In this document: piece by piece, positions 34,480 to 45,313 of the stretch | How positions within the stretch are numbered: the stretch's first letter is position 1 | Layout: each line of letters opens with the position of its first letter | Assembly: GCF_000002235.5 (NCBI RefSeq) | Contig: NW_022145560.1 | Location: forward strand, 751,501-815,500 | DNA length: 64,000 bases | Direction: 5' to 3' | Source: Strongylocentrotus purpuratus | Taxonomy: Eukaryota; Echinodermata; Echinoidea; Camarodonta; Strongylocentrotidae | Position numbers and translations under genes: made by a program | Notes under the pieces: model-generated | Told to the model about the DNA's origin: nothing | Database searches by the model: none | The model's input: the letters and a program-made list of their open reading frames with translations, nothing else

Positions 34480-37400
34480 GACTATGCTATGAATAGTCTA
34501 GAGCTAGAGGTCTAGGCTTTACAGTAACCAACTGTAAAGTTATAGCCACGCCAGCTCAGGAAACGCAGTCGCTTCTTGGTGGAGTGTTAGTGTTACAGCC
34601 GGCTAGCACCGGCGAATTGAAAATCATAAACCGCTCGACGAGATCTCGTCGGCTTGGACTAGCAATGAGCCATTTGCGCAGTCTACAACAGGTCCACATC
34701 TACGACCGATTACTATCGGTAATCAAGCTATGAACTGAACTTAAAATTATGAGATGTGCTCTAATGAAATAACCTACGGTAAAATCCTGATTGTTTCTAA
34801 AAATATTACCGTCGATGACTTATATTAGAGTTCATTCAATCAGTTAATATTCTTTGGTCAGAAGAAAGAAAAGAGGATGGGGTAGGGGGTTAACCGGGTA
34901 ATACGTTGTGACAATGCGGAGAGCCCCTCACTGCAATGACGAACACATCACAATCATTTCAGAGACCTTCACACAAAATGGATCTTTACTTACTTTTCTT
35001 GATATCATAGGGTATCACTTCGATGTCAATGTTCGCCTGAAGATTTTCTGCTTCACTGAGATGTACTTGACAAACTTCTATTATAATAGAAATTCACTTA
35101 AAAGAAAAATGTTTCATTGTTCGTAATTATATAACTTGAAAGTTGCAGTTCATACAACCGCCATTTTCGTGGTCAAATCGTAGGGAATTCTGGGAATGCA
35201 AAAAATGTTTTATGCATGACCTAATACATAAAACATTTTGTCGATGGCCAATCAACAAACAGAAGTTGGCGTATTTTTTACGTCATTGCTCATGAATATT
35301 CATTGACCCTCCAAAACCGTCGTTCAAATCGGACAAAACCCCCATAATGCATCCAATACAAAACCTATGAAATGTCAAAGGTCACGATTTTAGTTGGCCC
35401 TCTAGTCCTCCTACGGAGGACATACTGTGTATGATCCATAGAGATATATACTTAATAAGGCTAGAGTGCGGACTCGTCATACGCGCCCGTTCAAAGCTCT
35501 GTGCGCGCATGGAGCGCGGTCCGCCATTACTAAGGAGGGCACAACTTCGAGAAATACCCGGATGTTCCCTTCGAAACTGTGCTACTGATAAGCAATGTGA
35601 AGCTTCATTTTTCGAGTTGATTTATCGGTTTTCGAGTATGAAACGTTATAATTGTGGTATTTTGCATAATGCATGAACCCTACTCATGCCTCAGTCATGG
35701 TATCTGGTGTAGGTCAAGATTAATTACGGGTGTTATGGTGAGGTAAAGGGACACAAAAAGCTATTTATATTTCAGTATATCTTCATTTTTTTCTTCCTCT
35801 TTGTCAATATAAAACTGCGATATTATGACATCAAATATTACTTGGCTTTCAACCAATCAGAATCAAGCATTTGGGACTTGTATTTGATATTTATGTCATG
35901 ATATTAACCAAAGTTTTATGCTACAGGGCCAATGCCGGGGGTCAATGTCTTTCTAATTCAGTTATTATGAGAGCCAGGGTTTATTGATTTAAAACGCTTT
36001 AAAGGTTATATATTCATTTTATGTTTATGGCTATTATAAACAGATTGATACTTATAGATTTGGGATAGAGATGGGTATGTAGATAGCTAGACGAATAAAT
36101 AGATGGATAGATAGATATAATATAGAAGGATAGGTAGATAATGGAAATGCAGATATAGGACGATACTGAAGATAGGAAGAGGGAAAGGAAAGAATTATAC
36201 ACATTTATTTAAAAAAAATTATGTTATTTACTCATCCAATCATTCATCCATCCATCCAAACATTCTTTTTCTTCTTCTCTCACTCATTTTATATCAAATT
36301 CACACCTTATGTCTTTCACCTAATCTCTATAAAATTTCTATATGTCTGAAAGAATAATTCAATTTTTTACAGTTCACTATAAATATATATGAATATTCTT
36401 TAAAAAGAGCTGATCATTGGTGTAATAATTATTTATTCACATCACCTTTTTTCTCAATAAATAATATTCTCCTTGATACAGTGTATTTCTTATTTTCTTC
36501 ATCAACCAGTTTTAGAGAATAAACTTATAATTCAATTTGAAGGAAAAAAATGAATAAATGAACCTTTTATTACCACACGGCACACGTGTGTTGATATTCT
36601 ACAGCATAGGCATTTAAGTTTTGACATTTTATTATACTGCAATAATACAACACAATTGAAAGGACAGACATTGCAAAAACAACACCTCAGATTTTAGCCC
36701 CAAATTTACTGTCACGGATCATAGGCAACACAACCACGACAAATTGATTCGCCACCAAAGACAAGCATTACACATCCCAAAACCGCCACAATAACTCCCA
36801 AAACATAAATGTCAGGAGGCCAATGTCTATGTGTCAAGATGTCAGCGATAACGAACACTTTATTAACTAGTCTTGGCTCCAAGCGCACGCAGGCGCGTTA
36901 CATTTACTAATAATACAAAGACATTTCATCAAGTAATAAATGCAAACCAGAAAAAGTAATTGAGCATATATATTCCAAGTCACCTGTATTGCTATGAAGA
37001 ACTATAATTGAAGAGACTTACATCTCAGGATACTGCACTACACTATTCAGTGAAACCTCATAGTAACATGGTCTTTTGACATCATTATTCATCAGGTATA
37101 ATAATAAATTTGAAACTGATTACCCTCAAATGTACACAGTAGATACAACAAGCCAAAGAGTGCACAATCTTATGGGTTTACATCTAGTGAATTATTCCAT
37201 ATAATTGTTCTGTTATCAAATCTCTTCAAAAGCAGTTTTCCATTTTGGAACAAAATTCAAACCTATGTACAAAACGATCTATGGGTGTGTATATGGTGTG
37301 CAACTGTGCATTACACAAGCTTTTCAATTGCAACACATCTGTGAATTCTTCTCGTTTATTGAAAATGGGCTCACTTTATGTGAATTTCTTGCTTTTCATC

Positions 37401-37860
37401 TTAAATGATGTAAATCACTTGGTTGAGAGCAATCCAGACAATGTTATGAAAAAAGGTCTACATGTTTATCTCAGGTTATCCATACTGTACCTGCGGAATC
37501 AAAGCACATGTAGAGTGCAAATAATTTGCAAAAATTATAGCAACTGAATCAGATACAGCAGGTACAATTATGAAGCTTATAGAGTAAATATTCAAATACA
37601 GTGTACCTCACAACAACTCAAAATTCAAGTACATTTTGTTTAACCCCTAATTTAATCAACTCTTCTAAGTTCCACTTTAGTTTGCCTTCGTGTAAAGTTA
37701 ACAAACAGAAAATTATGGTTAGGTTGTGCAACTGTCACAATGTGTCCCAAGAATTTTATTTCATTACACAGAACAAAAGTCTCAGATTGTTCTGTTTTTT
37801 TAAAAGATTATTGAAAGCTCTCTCCAGTTTTAAACGGCTTCAGTCAATCATCCAGTGGAT
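34480..37860. other. Non-coding region
   Basis: No gene is supported. 36,058-36,175 is a degenerate GATA tetranucleotide tract. 35,460-35,660 is moderately GC-rich with a 60-codon open stretch on the plus strand, but no recognisable domain or splice partner. The small open frames elsewhere are AT-rich chance frames. Confidence 0.5.
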
Positions 37861-37863
37861 AAG

Positions 37864-39277
37864 CTATGCAGACAAGAGGCAAAATATAAAAGACTGATCT
37901 GTCTTTGTAGTTTGTACGAATGAAGTTCTATGTTTTGGTTTTTTTTCCTGAAAATGCGTTCTCTCCAAAGTTGTGTTGAAGTAGGTCAAGCTGATCCTGG
38001 CTAATGAGCTTGCTTTCGTGGACTTCCTGCAAGAGAGTCCTGGTTTTTCCATCTCTCCTGTTTACCTTGTTTCACCACTTGAAGCTGTTTCTTGGCATCC
38101 TGCACTTGCTGTCTGGTTATATTCAGTTTCTAATCAACTCAGACAGAAAAAGAATAGTCATGTTCTTTTGTAATGTCATAGGGTTTCTTTGGAGGCACAG
38201 GAACACTTTCGGATGTTGTACATGGTTTTGCTGGGAGTCTTGAGCCATGGGTCTGTTTATAGGGAGGATGTCCAGGAAAGACAGTAGGCACAGCTCTAGG
38301 AATGAGATGTGGTGTGTAACATCCTTTCCTCTCTTGAGTGTATTCCTGCATTACAATAAAAGCAAATGGAAACAATAATGAGTTTTTTCTCATAACATGA
38401 CAATTGTTCTACTATTCATGCTATTTCATGTGATTTTTAAGACTGAAACTGAAAGCAGCTTCCAGCCAAATAAATAAAATAATAATAATGTCAGCAAGTC
38501 ATAAGCAAATTTGATAGAAAAAGTGTAGTGTGCGGTGGGATTTTTAGGCTTGCCTAGCCTAGTTGGATAACTCCTGTGATGTGAAATATGGCAGGCTAGC
38601 CTGGCTTAGACCAAAAGCTTCAGTCTCTCTATATCGTCGGTTGTTCTACTGAGACTGCGTCTGGCTCCACTAGACCTCTGATTATATTATGGGGAATGTC
38701 AACAAATGTCAGTTTTATTAAAGAAATGACCCATATCAGACGGTTATTAGAGACTAGAGTTTAGATCTAGAGTCTAGATCTATCATCTAGCTCTAGTCCA
38801 GTCTAGATCTAGTTAAAATATAAAGAAGCTGACATTTGATTTTTAATTTATCTTGAAATTAGATAAGATCAAATTAATTATATCATTTTATTCTAGACTT
38901 TTCTTTAATAGAATCAAGCTCATGGAGTTATATTTCCGAGTTGGACTCTCTGACTCTTGGAGTTGCGAGCGACTCCAGCGCAGCAGAATTTTCCCATCAC
39001 CATCCCCAGAACCTTAACCCATGCCTGCCCCAGCCCGGCGGGCGTGGACTGGCGCGCTCCGCTGCTGCAGGAGCTGCCGTGGCTTGTCATGAGACAACCC
39101 GGGTACAGACTACAGTCACTGCATAAACTACATTTTTAGCTCTAAAATCTCCTTATTAATCAACATAACATTAAGAAGAACTTACTTGTGAAATATTATG
39201 CAGTTCCCTTTCTTTCTTCGGTTCGAACATCCAAATGCAACGCACGAACCCACTCCAGCAAAGCATAGAGAGTCCAT
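37864..39277 (-). pseudogene. Broken THAP-domain gene (THAP9/transposon-related)
   Basis: Exon 1 (39,277 down to 39,186) starts MDSLCFAG and contains CVAFGCSNR..K..C..FH, the first half of a THAP C2CH zinc finger, ending in a good donor (GTAAG). An exon at 38,345-38,139, after a TTTTATTGTAATGCAG acceptor, carries the end of a THAP domain (LIPRAVPTVFPGHPPY) and then stops. Beyond two in-frame stops and a frame change, the minus strand at ~38,050-37,950 continues with a helix typical of THAP proteins (SKLISQDQLDLLQHNFGE). The middle THAP exon, expected to hold the W and C..H residues, was not found between 38,350 and 39,185. The stops, frame change and missing exon indicate a pseudogene or a transposon relic of P-element/THAP type. 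An alternative is a short THAP protein spliced in a way I cannot see. Confidence 0.6.
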
Positions 39278-39351
39278 GCTAATGCGTATGGACCTCTAGC
39301 ACTGCATGTATGTGGTATGCACGGGGTGGATTTTTTCCACTTTTAATATCA

Positions 39352-39409
39352 TAAAATGTAAGACAAATACAACATAACATAGGTTATGTTATATTTGTCT
39401 TACATTTTA
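39352..39409. repeat. Short inverted repeat (27-bp arms)
   Basis: Arms 39,352-39,378 and 39,383-39,409 are reverse complements with one mismatch and a 4-base loop. It lies just upstream of the THAP relic's first exon. Confidence 0.85.
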
Positions 39410-41480
39410 CAACAGTTAAGTATGTTAATTAAATGTTAGTATAGAAATAAAAAAATTTAAACTCACTTTTAAAGCACTTTTTTCTCCTTCTGATACAGAC
39501 ACAGCTCAATGATGCCCTCCTCTTGCTTGCAATAACATCAAAATTGCGCACTTTGCGGACACCACACTGAAACGCGATCTAAAGCTCTTACGCAATATCT
39601 GACGGGTAGCTGTCTTATCTCGCAGACGTTTTCATTTATTGCTTTATCGCAGGTTCAAAGCACCTAGGCCTCTTATTCCGTACCAGAACAAATTTAAACA
39701 GCGCCATCTTTTGGTAGAAAATTTCACATGTTAATGACAACGAAGAGTGGGCGAGTGTTTTAGTGGGAGAGCACATCAATTAATAATTTACCAAATAACC
39801 AACCTCTTACTGAACACACCCACACACATAAAAAATCGTTTACATACAAGTTTCGGAAAAGATGAAAAAAGATAAAGCATTAGACCCTTGGTTTCTCCAG
39901 TAGATTTATATATTCATAATATGTTTTATACATTACAAATATTTATTTTTTTTCTTCATATTTTTGTAGCGAATAGTGAACGTGCTGTTATAGTTGACAA
40001 TATGTAAAATAGTCTAGAGTCGTGCATAAGTTTTTGATGTTGATTTTCAGTTGCTGATGAAATCTTGCGTTCAATTCATTATGTGTTTGCTGCCAACGAA
40101 CCTTTCTGTAGTAAGATGCATACATGTTTTTTTTTTCTTTCTTTCAATGTTTTAGTTGTAAAAAGTTGTAGAAATGATTGTCCGTTACAACCATGTTACC
40201 ATCATATTGAATTGATGCCAGGAGTAGGCGAACAGACAACAAAATAACACGTCGTTCATAACGTTAAAGTTCTGATTATTTTATGCACCATTATGTCGGA
40301 TCGTACAGTAAAGCAACGTAATACAAAGTCTTGGGAAATTTTGAAAATTGGGTGGATAGGGAATCTTTACAATTTTGTTATATTTGGATGCCCCTGTGGG
40401 TGTATTATAAGCACTAAAAAAAATTAGCCCCTAAAACACTTCTGATTTTGAGAAAAATTATCTATTCTTTATTTTATTTTCATTTTGTTAAAAGTATTTT
40501 CTAATGAAATAGAAAATTCCTTTAACACATTTTTTTATATGATCCAAGGATAATTCTTGAATGATTAGTTATTTCATGAGGATACCAATTAATTTGTATT
40601 TTACCTGTTTATATGCTTGTGTATTTATCTATTTTGTTTTTGCTGCTGTTATTTTTTTTATTTTTACCAAACAGGGCTTCATGGAAGACCATCAAATTGG
40701 TGATAATGTGCGACGTACCCATTATCAGAAATAAATAAATACAACCACTAAAACTTTACACTCTTTGTTTGTTTGTTTTTTGTGTGCACTTTTTGGATGT
40801 TTATTTTTGGAGGTGTCATGTTTGTTCTGATCAAGCCATAACGTAATACATGCTGATAGTATGTTGTCAACTGGTCAAAAATGGACTATTTAGACAACTT
40901 TGTGTGTATCAATGTTTTCTCATCATTTAACATTAATAGGGGTTATTTTAATCATCGTATAGTGATTTGAAGTACCCGACATAATATAAACAAACTAGGA
41001 AATAACACATGTTTATGAGGGTAGAAAACGGAGTTAAAAGATGATCAAGCCCCAGTGATGAAAATCAACAATAATTTATAATTGATGCCTAATCAAAATG
41101 TATATAGATGCATTATAATGATATACGAAAGTGTTTATTTCTGCTCTGAATTCGAGAATACGCAGAAAGACGTAAATAATGAAGCTCTGTACAAGAAGAA
41201 ATTATTTGACTAATTTGTTTTACAAGAAATGTATATTGCAACTTCCTTATAACGATATGATGCAAACTCAGTAACTCATGCAAGTGTGGCGGGGGATATC
41301 TTTTAGATTCAATTCAATTCTCATTTATTTTGTTCTCGGTAAAAAAAAATTACATCGATAAACAAGATACAAAATTATTTATAAACAAATTTCAAAAAAT
41401 AAAATGGGAAACTATACATCCTTCCATGTTGATCTTGGAAGCAGCTAGCCCCCCGCAAACGAGGAAAATCTACACAAAAC
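39410..41480. other. Non-coding; possible LINE 3' tail near 40,680-40,740
   Basis: There is no gene. At 40,672-40,741 a segment with GGGCTTCATGGAAGACC, CCCATTATCAG and an (AAATA) tail resembles the 3' ends of CR1/L2-type LINEs. No reverse-transcriptase frame precedes it, so this is weak. Confidence 0.35.
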
Positions 41481-41493
41481 GATTTATCGTTGC

Positions 41494-41772
41494 CAGGCGC
41501 GTACGCAGGGGGGGGGGGGGGTTGGGGTTAAAACCCCCTTGAGTTTTTTTTAAGTGTATGTTTTGTGTGTTTTTTTGTGAAACCACCCCCCCTTCCTTTT
41601 TTTTTAAAAAAACGGAACATATTGTCAAATTTGTCCGCTTCTCCACCCCCCCCCCCCCCCCCCCCCCCCCCTGAGTGACTTTTCCGCCGGCGCGATTTTC
41701 AAATTTTCGGGAGCAAATTTTGGGCCCGATTTTAAAACCCCTCCCTTAAAAAAATTCCTGCGTACGCCGCTG
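41494..41772. mobile_element. hAT-type MITE with perfect 8-bp target duplication
   Basis: A 279-bp element beginning CAGGCGCGTACGCAGG and ending CCTGCGTACGCCGCTG (inverted repeats of 16 bp with 2 mismatches). It is flanked on both sides by ATCGTTGC (41,486-41,493 and 41,773-41,780). CAG ends plus an 8-bp duplication are diagnostic of the hAT superfamily. The interior is homopolymer-rich and non-coding. The same left terminus occurs at 8702. Confidence 0.92.
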
Positions 41773-41840
41773 ATCGTTGCACAGCTCTACTAAGAGAAAA
41801 CTTGTGGAAAAATAACAGACTTTTATTTGCCCCAGTGATG

Positions 41841-41950
41841 CTAGGCGCGGATCCAGGATTTCTTGGGGGGGGGGGGGGGGGGGTTCAAATTTGAAATTAT
41901 GCGTGCCAAATATTGGTACGTAACGGTGACCAGCAGTGGCGTAATTCGAA
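41841..41950. mobile_element. Fragment of a second hAT-like repeat
   Basis: Begins TAGGCGCGGATCCAGGATTT, followed by a G homopolymer and a segment with GCCAAATATTGGTACGTAAC. The whole is the inverse of 8654-8698 plus 9000-9052. A CAGTGGCGTAATTCG box near 41,933 may be the other end. No target duplication was identified. Confidence 0.6.
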
Positions 41951-42518
41951 ACAAAACGTTTTGGGGGAGACAAAAACAAAATCCGCATCACCCCACTCTT
42001 TTTCAAAGTTTTTCAAAGTGGGTGGGGGGGAGGGTCCTCTCATGTCACTTCCGTCGACACCATGACATATAAACTGCCATCCGATCTCCGCTCCCTCACA
42101 AAGTGTTCCCCTGACTTTTGAGGACCGTTGACGCTCTTGTTATTTTAAGGACGGTTTATTTAACATCATTAATGTACATCGGCCACTAGCTGTTCCAAAT
42201 TTGTCACATAACATTGAGTAAATTGATTTTCACTAAGGAATTCCAGTAGGCCTATATTTGGGATTTTTCATTTTTATTTTTCTCTTAATAAAAAATAGAG
42301 GACCAGGTACTGAGCCGACTTAACCTATACTTACGTATTAAACTAAATATTTTTTTTTTTAAACACTACCAACAAATAATTATCACCCCTCCCCTTTTTT
42401 TTTACAAAGTGTGAAGAGAAATACTAACAATACACCCAGTCAATGAATGCTATGTGTAAGTGTGCCGTGTGGGAAGTGCATCACCGTCGCGTCCGGTACT
42501 CATACACTGCACAATTTA

Positions 42519-45279
42519 ATGATGGCGACTTCAAGGGACATATACAAGGAGCTGGTTTTTGAGGAGGCCTTGAAGCCAGAGCAAGAAAAGGCTTTGGATT
42601 ATTTATTGGCGTCTACAACAGTAATGGCAGTCCTACCGACAGGGTACGGAAAATCCAGGATTTATGGAGCGTTACCCCTTATGAAAGACAAAGTAAGTAT
42701 GTTTGGATACCTGTAATAAAATTAAACTGTCTTGATCAAAGACCATTACAACTGAATGACACGCACCATTAAAACTAAAACAACCACCCAATCCCGAACC
42801 CAATGCGCGGCTGAAAGACTTGTTCATCGCGCGCCGCCATTGTATGGTAATTATCACAATATTAAGTGGCGTTGCTCCGCGGGGCAAGGGGGTAATCGTA
42901 CCCATCACAGCAAAGCGTGAACAAAAATAGAGATTGGTACATAAATATAAGGAAATGATGACGATGATAATGTTGATGATGATGATGATGATGATATTGG
43001 TGACTATAGACGACGATGCTGATGAAGATGAGGAAGATGATGAAGATGAGGATGATGACAATGTCGTAACGTTACATGGTGTGTTGCTAGGCAGCAAGCT
43101 CGGCGGGGCAAGAGGGGAAACTGCACCCTTCACAGAAAAAGCGTGGGGAAAAAAAAAATCGAGATATATATAGTGTATATTTTTGGTTATGCTTGTTACC
43201 TGAATATAATGCTGAATTCGAGAGGTTTATGCGGATGATAATGATAATTTAAATGTCATTATAATGCTGTAAAGAGAAAATCATCACTTTAATCATCATA
43301 AACCTCATATTTATGCACCAATCTCTATTTTTGTTCACGCTTTGCTGTGAAAGGTGCAATTTCCCCCTTGCCCCGCGGAGCAACACCACTTAATATTGTG
43401 ATACTACCAACCAAGTCATTCAGCCGCGCATTGAGTTGTTGTTTTAGTTTTAATAATGAAAAAAAAATCATATGTGTGGCCATGCCTAGAACCATAATGC
43501 ATGGCCCTACAGAGGAATTTTTCTTGTTGGGGATCGGGGCAAGATGCAATGAATTATTATTGATAATTTTCCTGGACGACATAAATATACGATTTATTGT
43601 CAACTTAGTCAGTATCGTAGGGGGGGGGGGAGTAAGCACGCCAATCACTTAAAGATCGCTCCCTGAGGGGGTGGGGGGGGGGGGGGGCTCCCCTCCCATC
43701 CCGTGCGGAAGCATTGACGCTTCCTTAAATTGTACCATTCACGAATTTTAATCCTTGTCTGAATTTAGTTTCCCCGAAAACGTTAAACCTCTGATTTCTT
43801 TTGGTAATGTTGTAAGAAGGTGAAACTTCGACAAAACACAATTATTATAGTTGTAGTCTCTATAGTTCGTATGAAATTTGTTTTCTCTCTCCTCTATATC
43901 TATAGATCTCTTTCATCCTCCGATTTTAAAGTTGTTTCCCTTTTTTTTTTTCCTTTCTTTTTCTTTCTTTTATAATAATAATTGTGATAGCGCAGCTTTT
44001 ATAAAAAAAATATATTGAGCTGCGTTGGTTCTTTCCTTTCCTTTTTTCCCTCTTTTCCTTTACCTCTCGTTTTGCCCCTCCCCCTTTTCTCATTTTCCCG
44101 ACGGCAGCACAATTATACCGACAATATCCGAACAGGTTGGGGGGGGGGGGTTCGCAACCTCCCTTTTTTTTAGCGACGCCCCCGAGTGCGAGGGAGGTAA
44201 TGAGCAATTAAATACAATATAATTTTTACATGACTTTTTTTTAACCCAACATCTGTGGCGATGCACACTTTAACTGGCTGTGTATCCCCATATATAGCTC
44301 ATGGTTCAAATCGCTCTTGGCATACTGTTTGTACATTTTGATAACAGGGCTAGAACCCCGATAAATCATGGAAATCGACAGTTATGACCTTTGGCCTTAC
44401 ACGTGTATACCCCCAAAATGAGATATACATTAATTTAACCATTTTCCGCTTTATTTCAGATTGATCCTACAAATCATCACGTTGCAATCGTCATTTCCCC
44501 CCTCCTTGCCCTTATACATGATCAAATTCAAGAATGGACGAAGCTCAAGATCAATGCTCTACATTTCACAACTCAAATGAATGAGAAGGAACGGCAAGGT
44601 TGGTTTTTTCTTTCATTTTTGACTACTAGTTTTCCATTTCTCATCCACCTTAATTCTTTACTAAAACCGAAATTGCATGCTACATTTTGAAACATGGTAT
44701 AATGCATATATTCTTAGAGGTATTGACTGAGGAGAAGAAAACTTCAATGTTTGGGGTACTGTATAGAAACTTGGAAAGTTATAACAGGTGAGCCCCCTAG
44801 TAACCCCACCCCCCCCCCAATCTCAAACTGCCTCCGGCGCGCCTGTATACAATCAAATCTGTCTTTTAAGGTCATCCAAAGGAAACACAAACAAGTGGCC
44901 ACTGTAAACGGGTGACCTTTATATAATCGCTAAGACGGGTTCAGCAGTGAATATTTGTATATAATATTTTAATTTGTTTACAGTGCCAATTTCACTTATT
45001 AACAATTCTTGTCATGACATAGCGAGGCAGTGTAATAAGCAGGGCCCCTATGATATCATACAGTTGTGCACAATCTAGGTTTGAAAACAGATGTATATTA
45101 TGAATGGAAATGCAATTTGATACAAAATTGACACTTATAATAATTCAATTTTTGTATAACCTCCCAGACGAAGGAACAATTAGTTGCATTTCGAAAAAGA
45201 TAAAGATAAAGAAAAGAAAAAAAAATCAAATATATAAATATACATAATCATTCATCTAAAAACCATACATGCCCACCAT

Positions 45280-45313
<34 letters not shown>

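Noticed and set aside
38941..39139. GC-rich segment as the missing THAP exon or a CpG promoter
   Set aside because: No frame on the minus strand carries the expected W and C..H residues, and promoter elements could not be identified.
44260..44340. tRNA-like B box (GGTTCAAATCGC)
   Set aside because: No A box at the right distance and no cloverleaf could be drawn.
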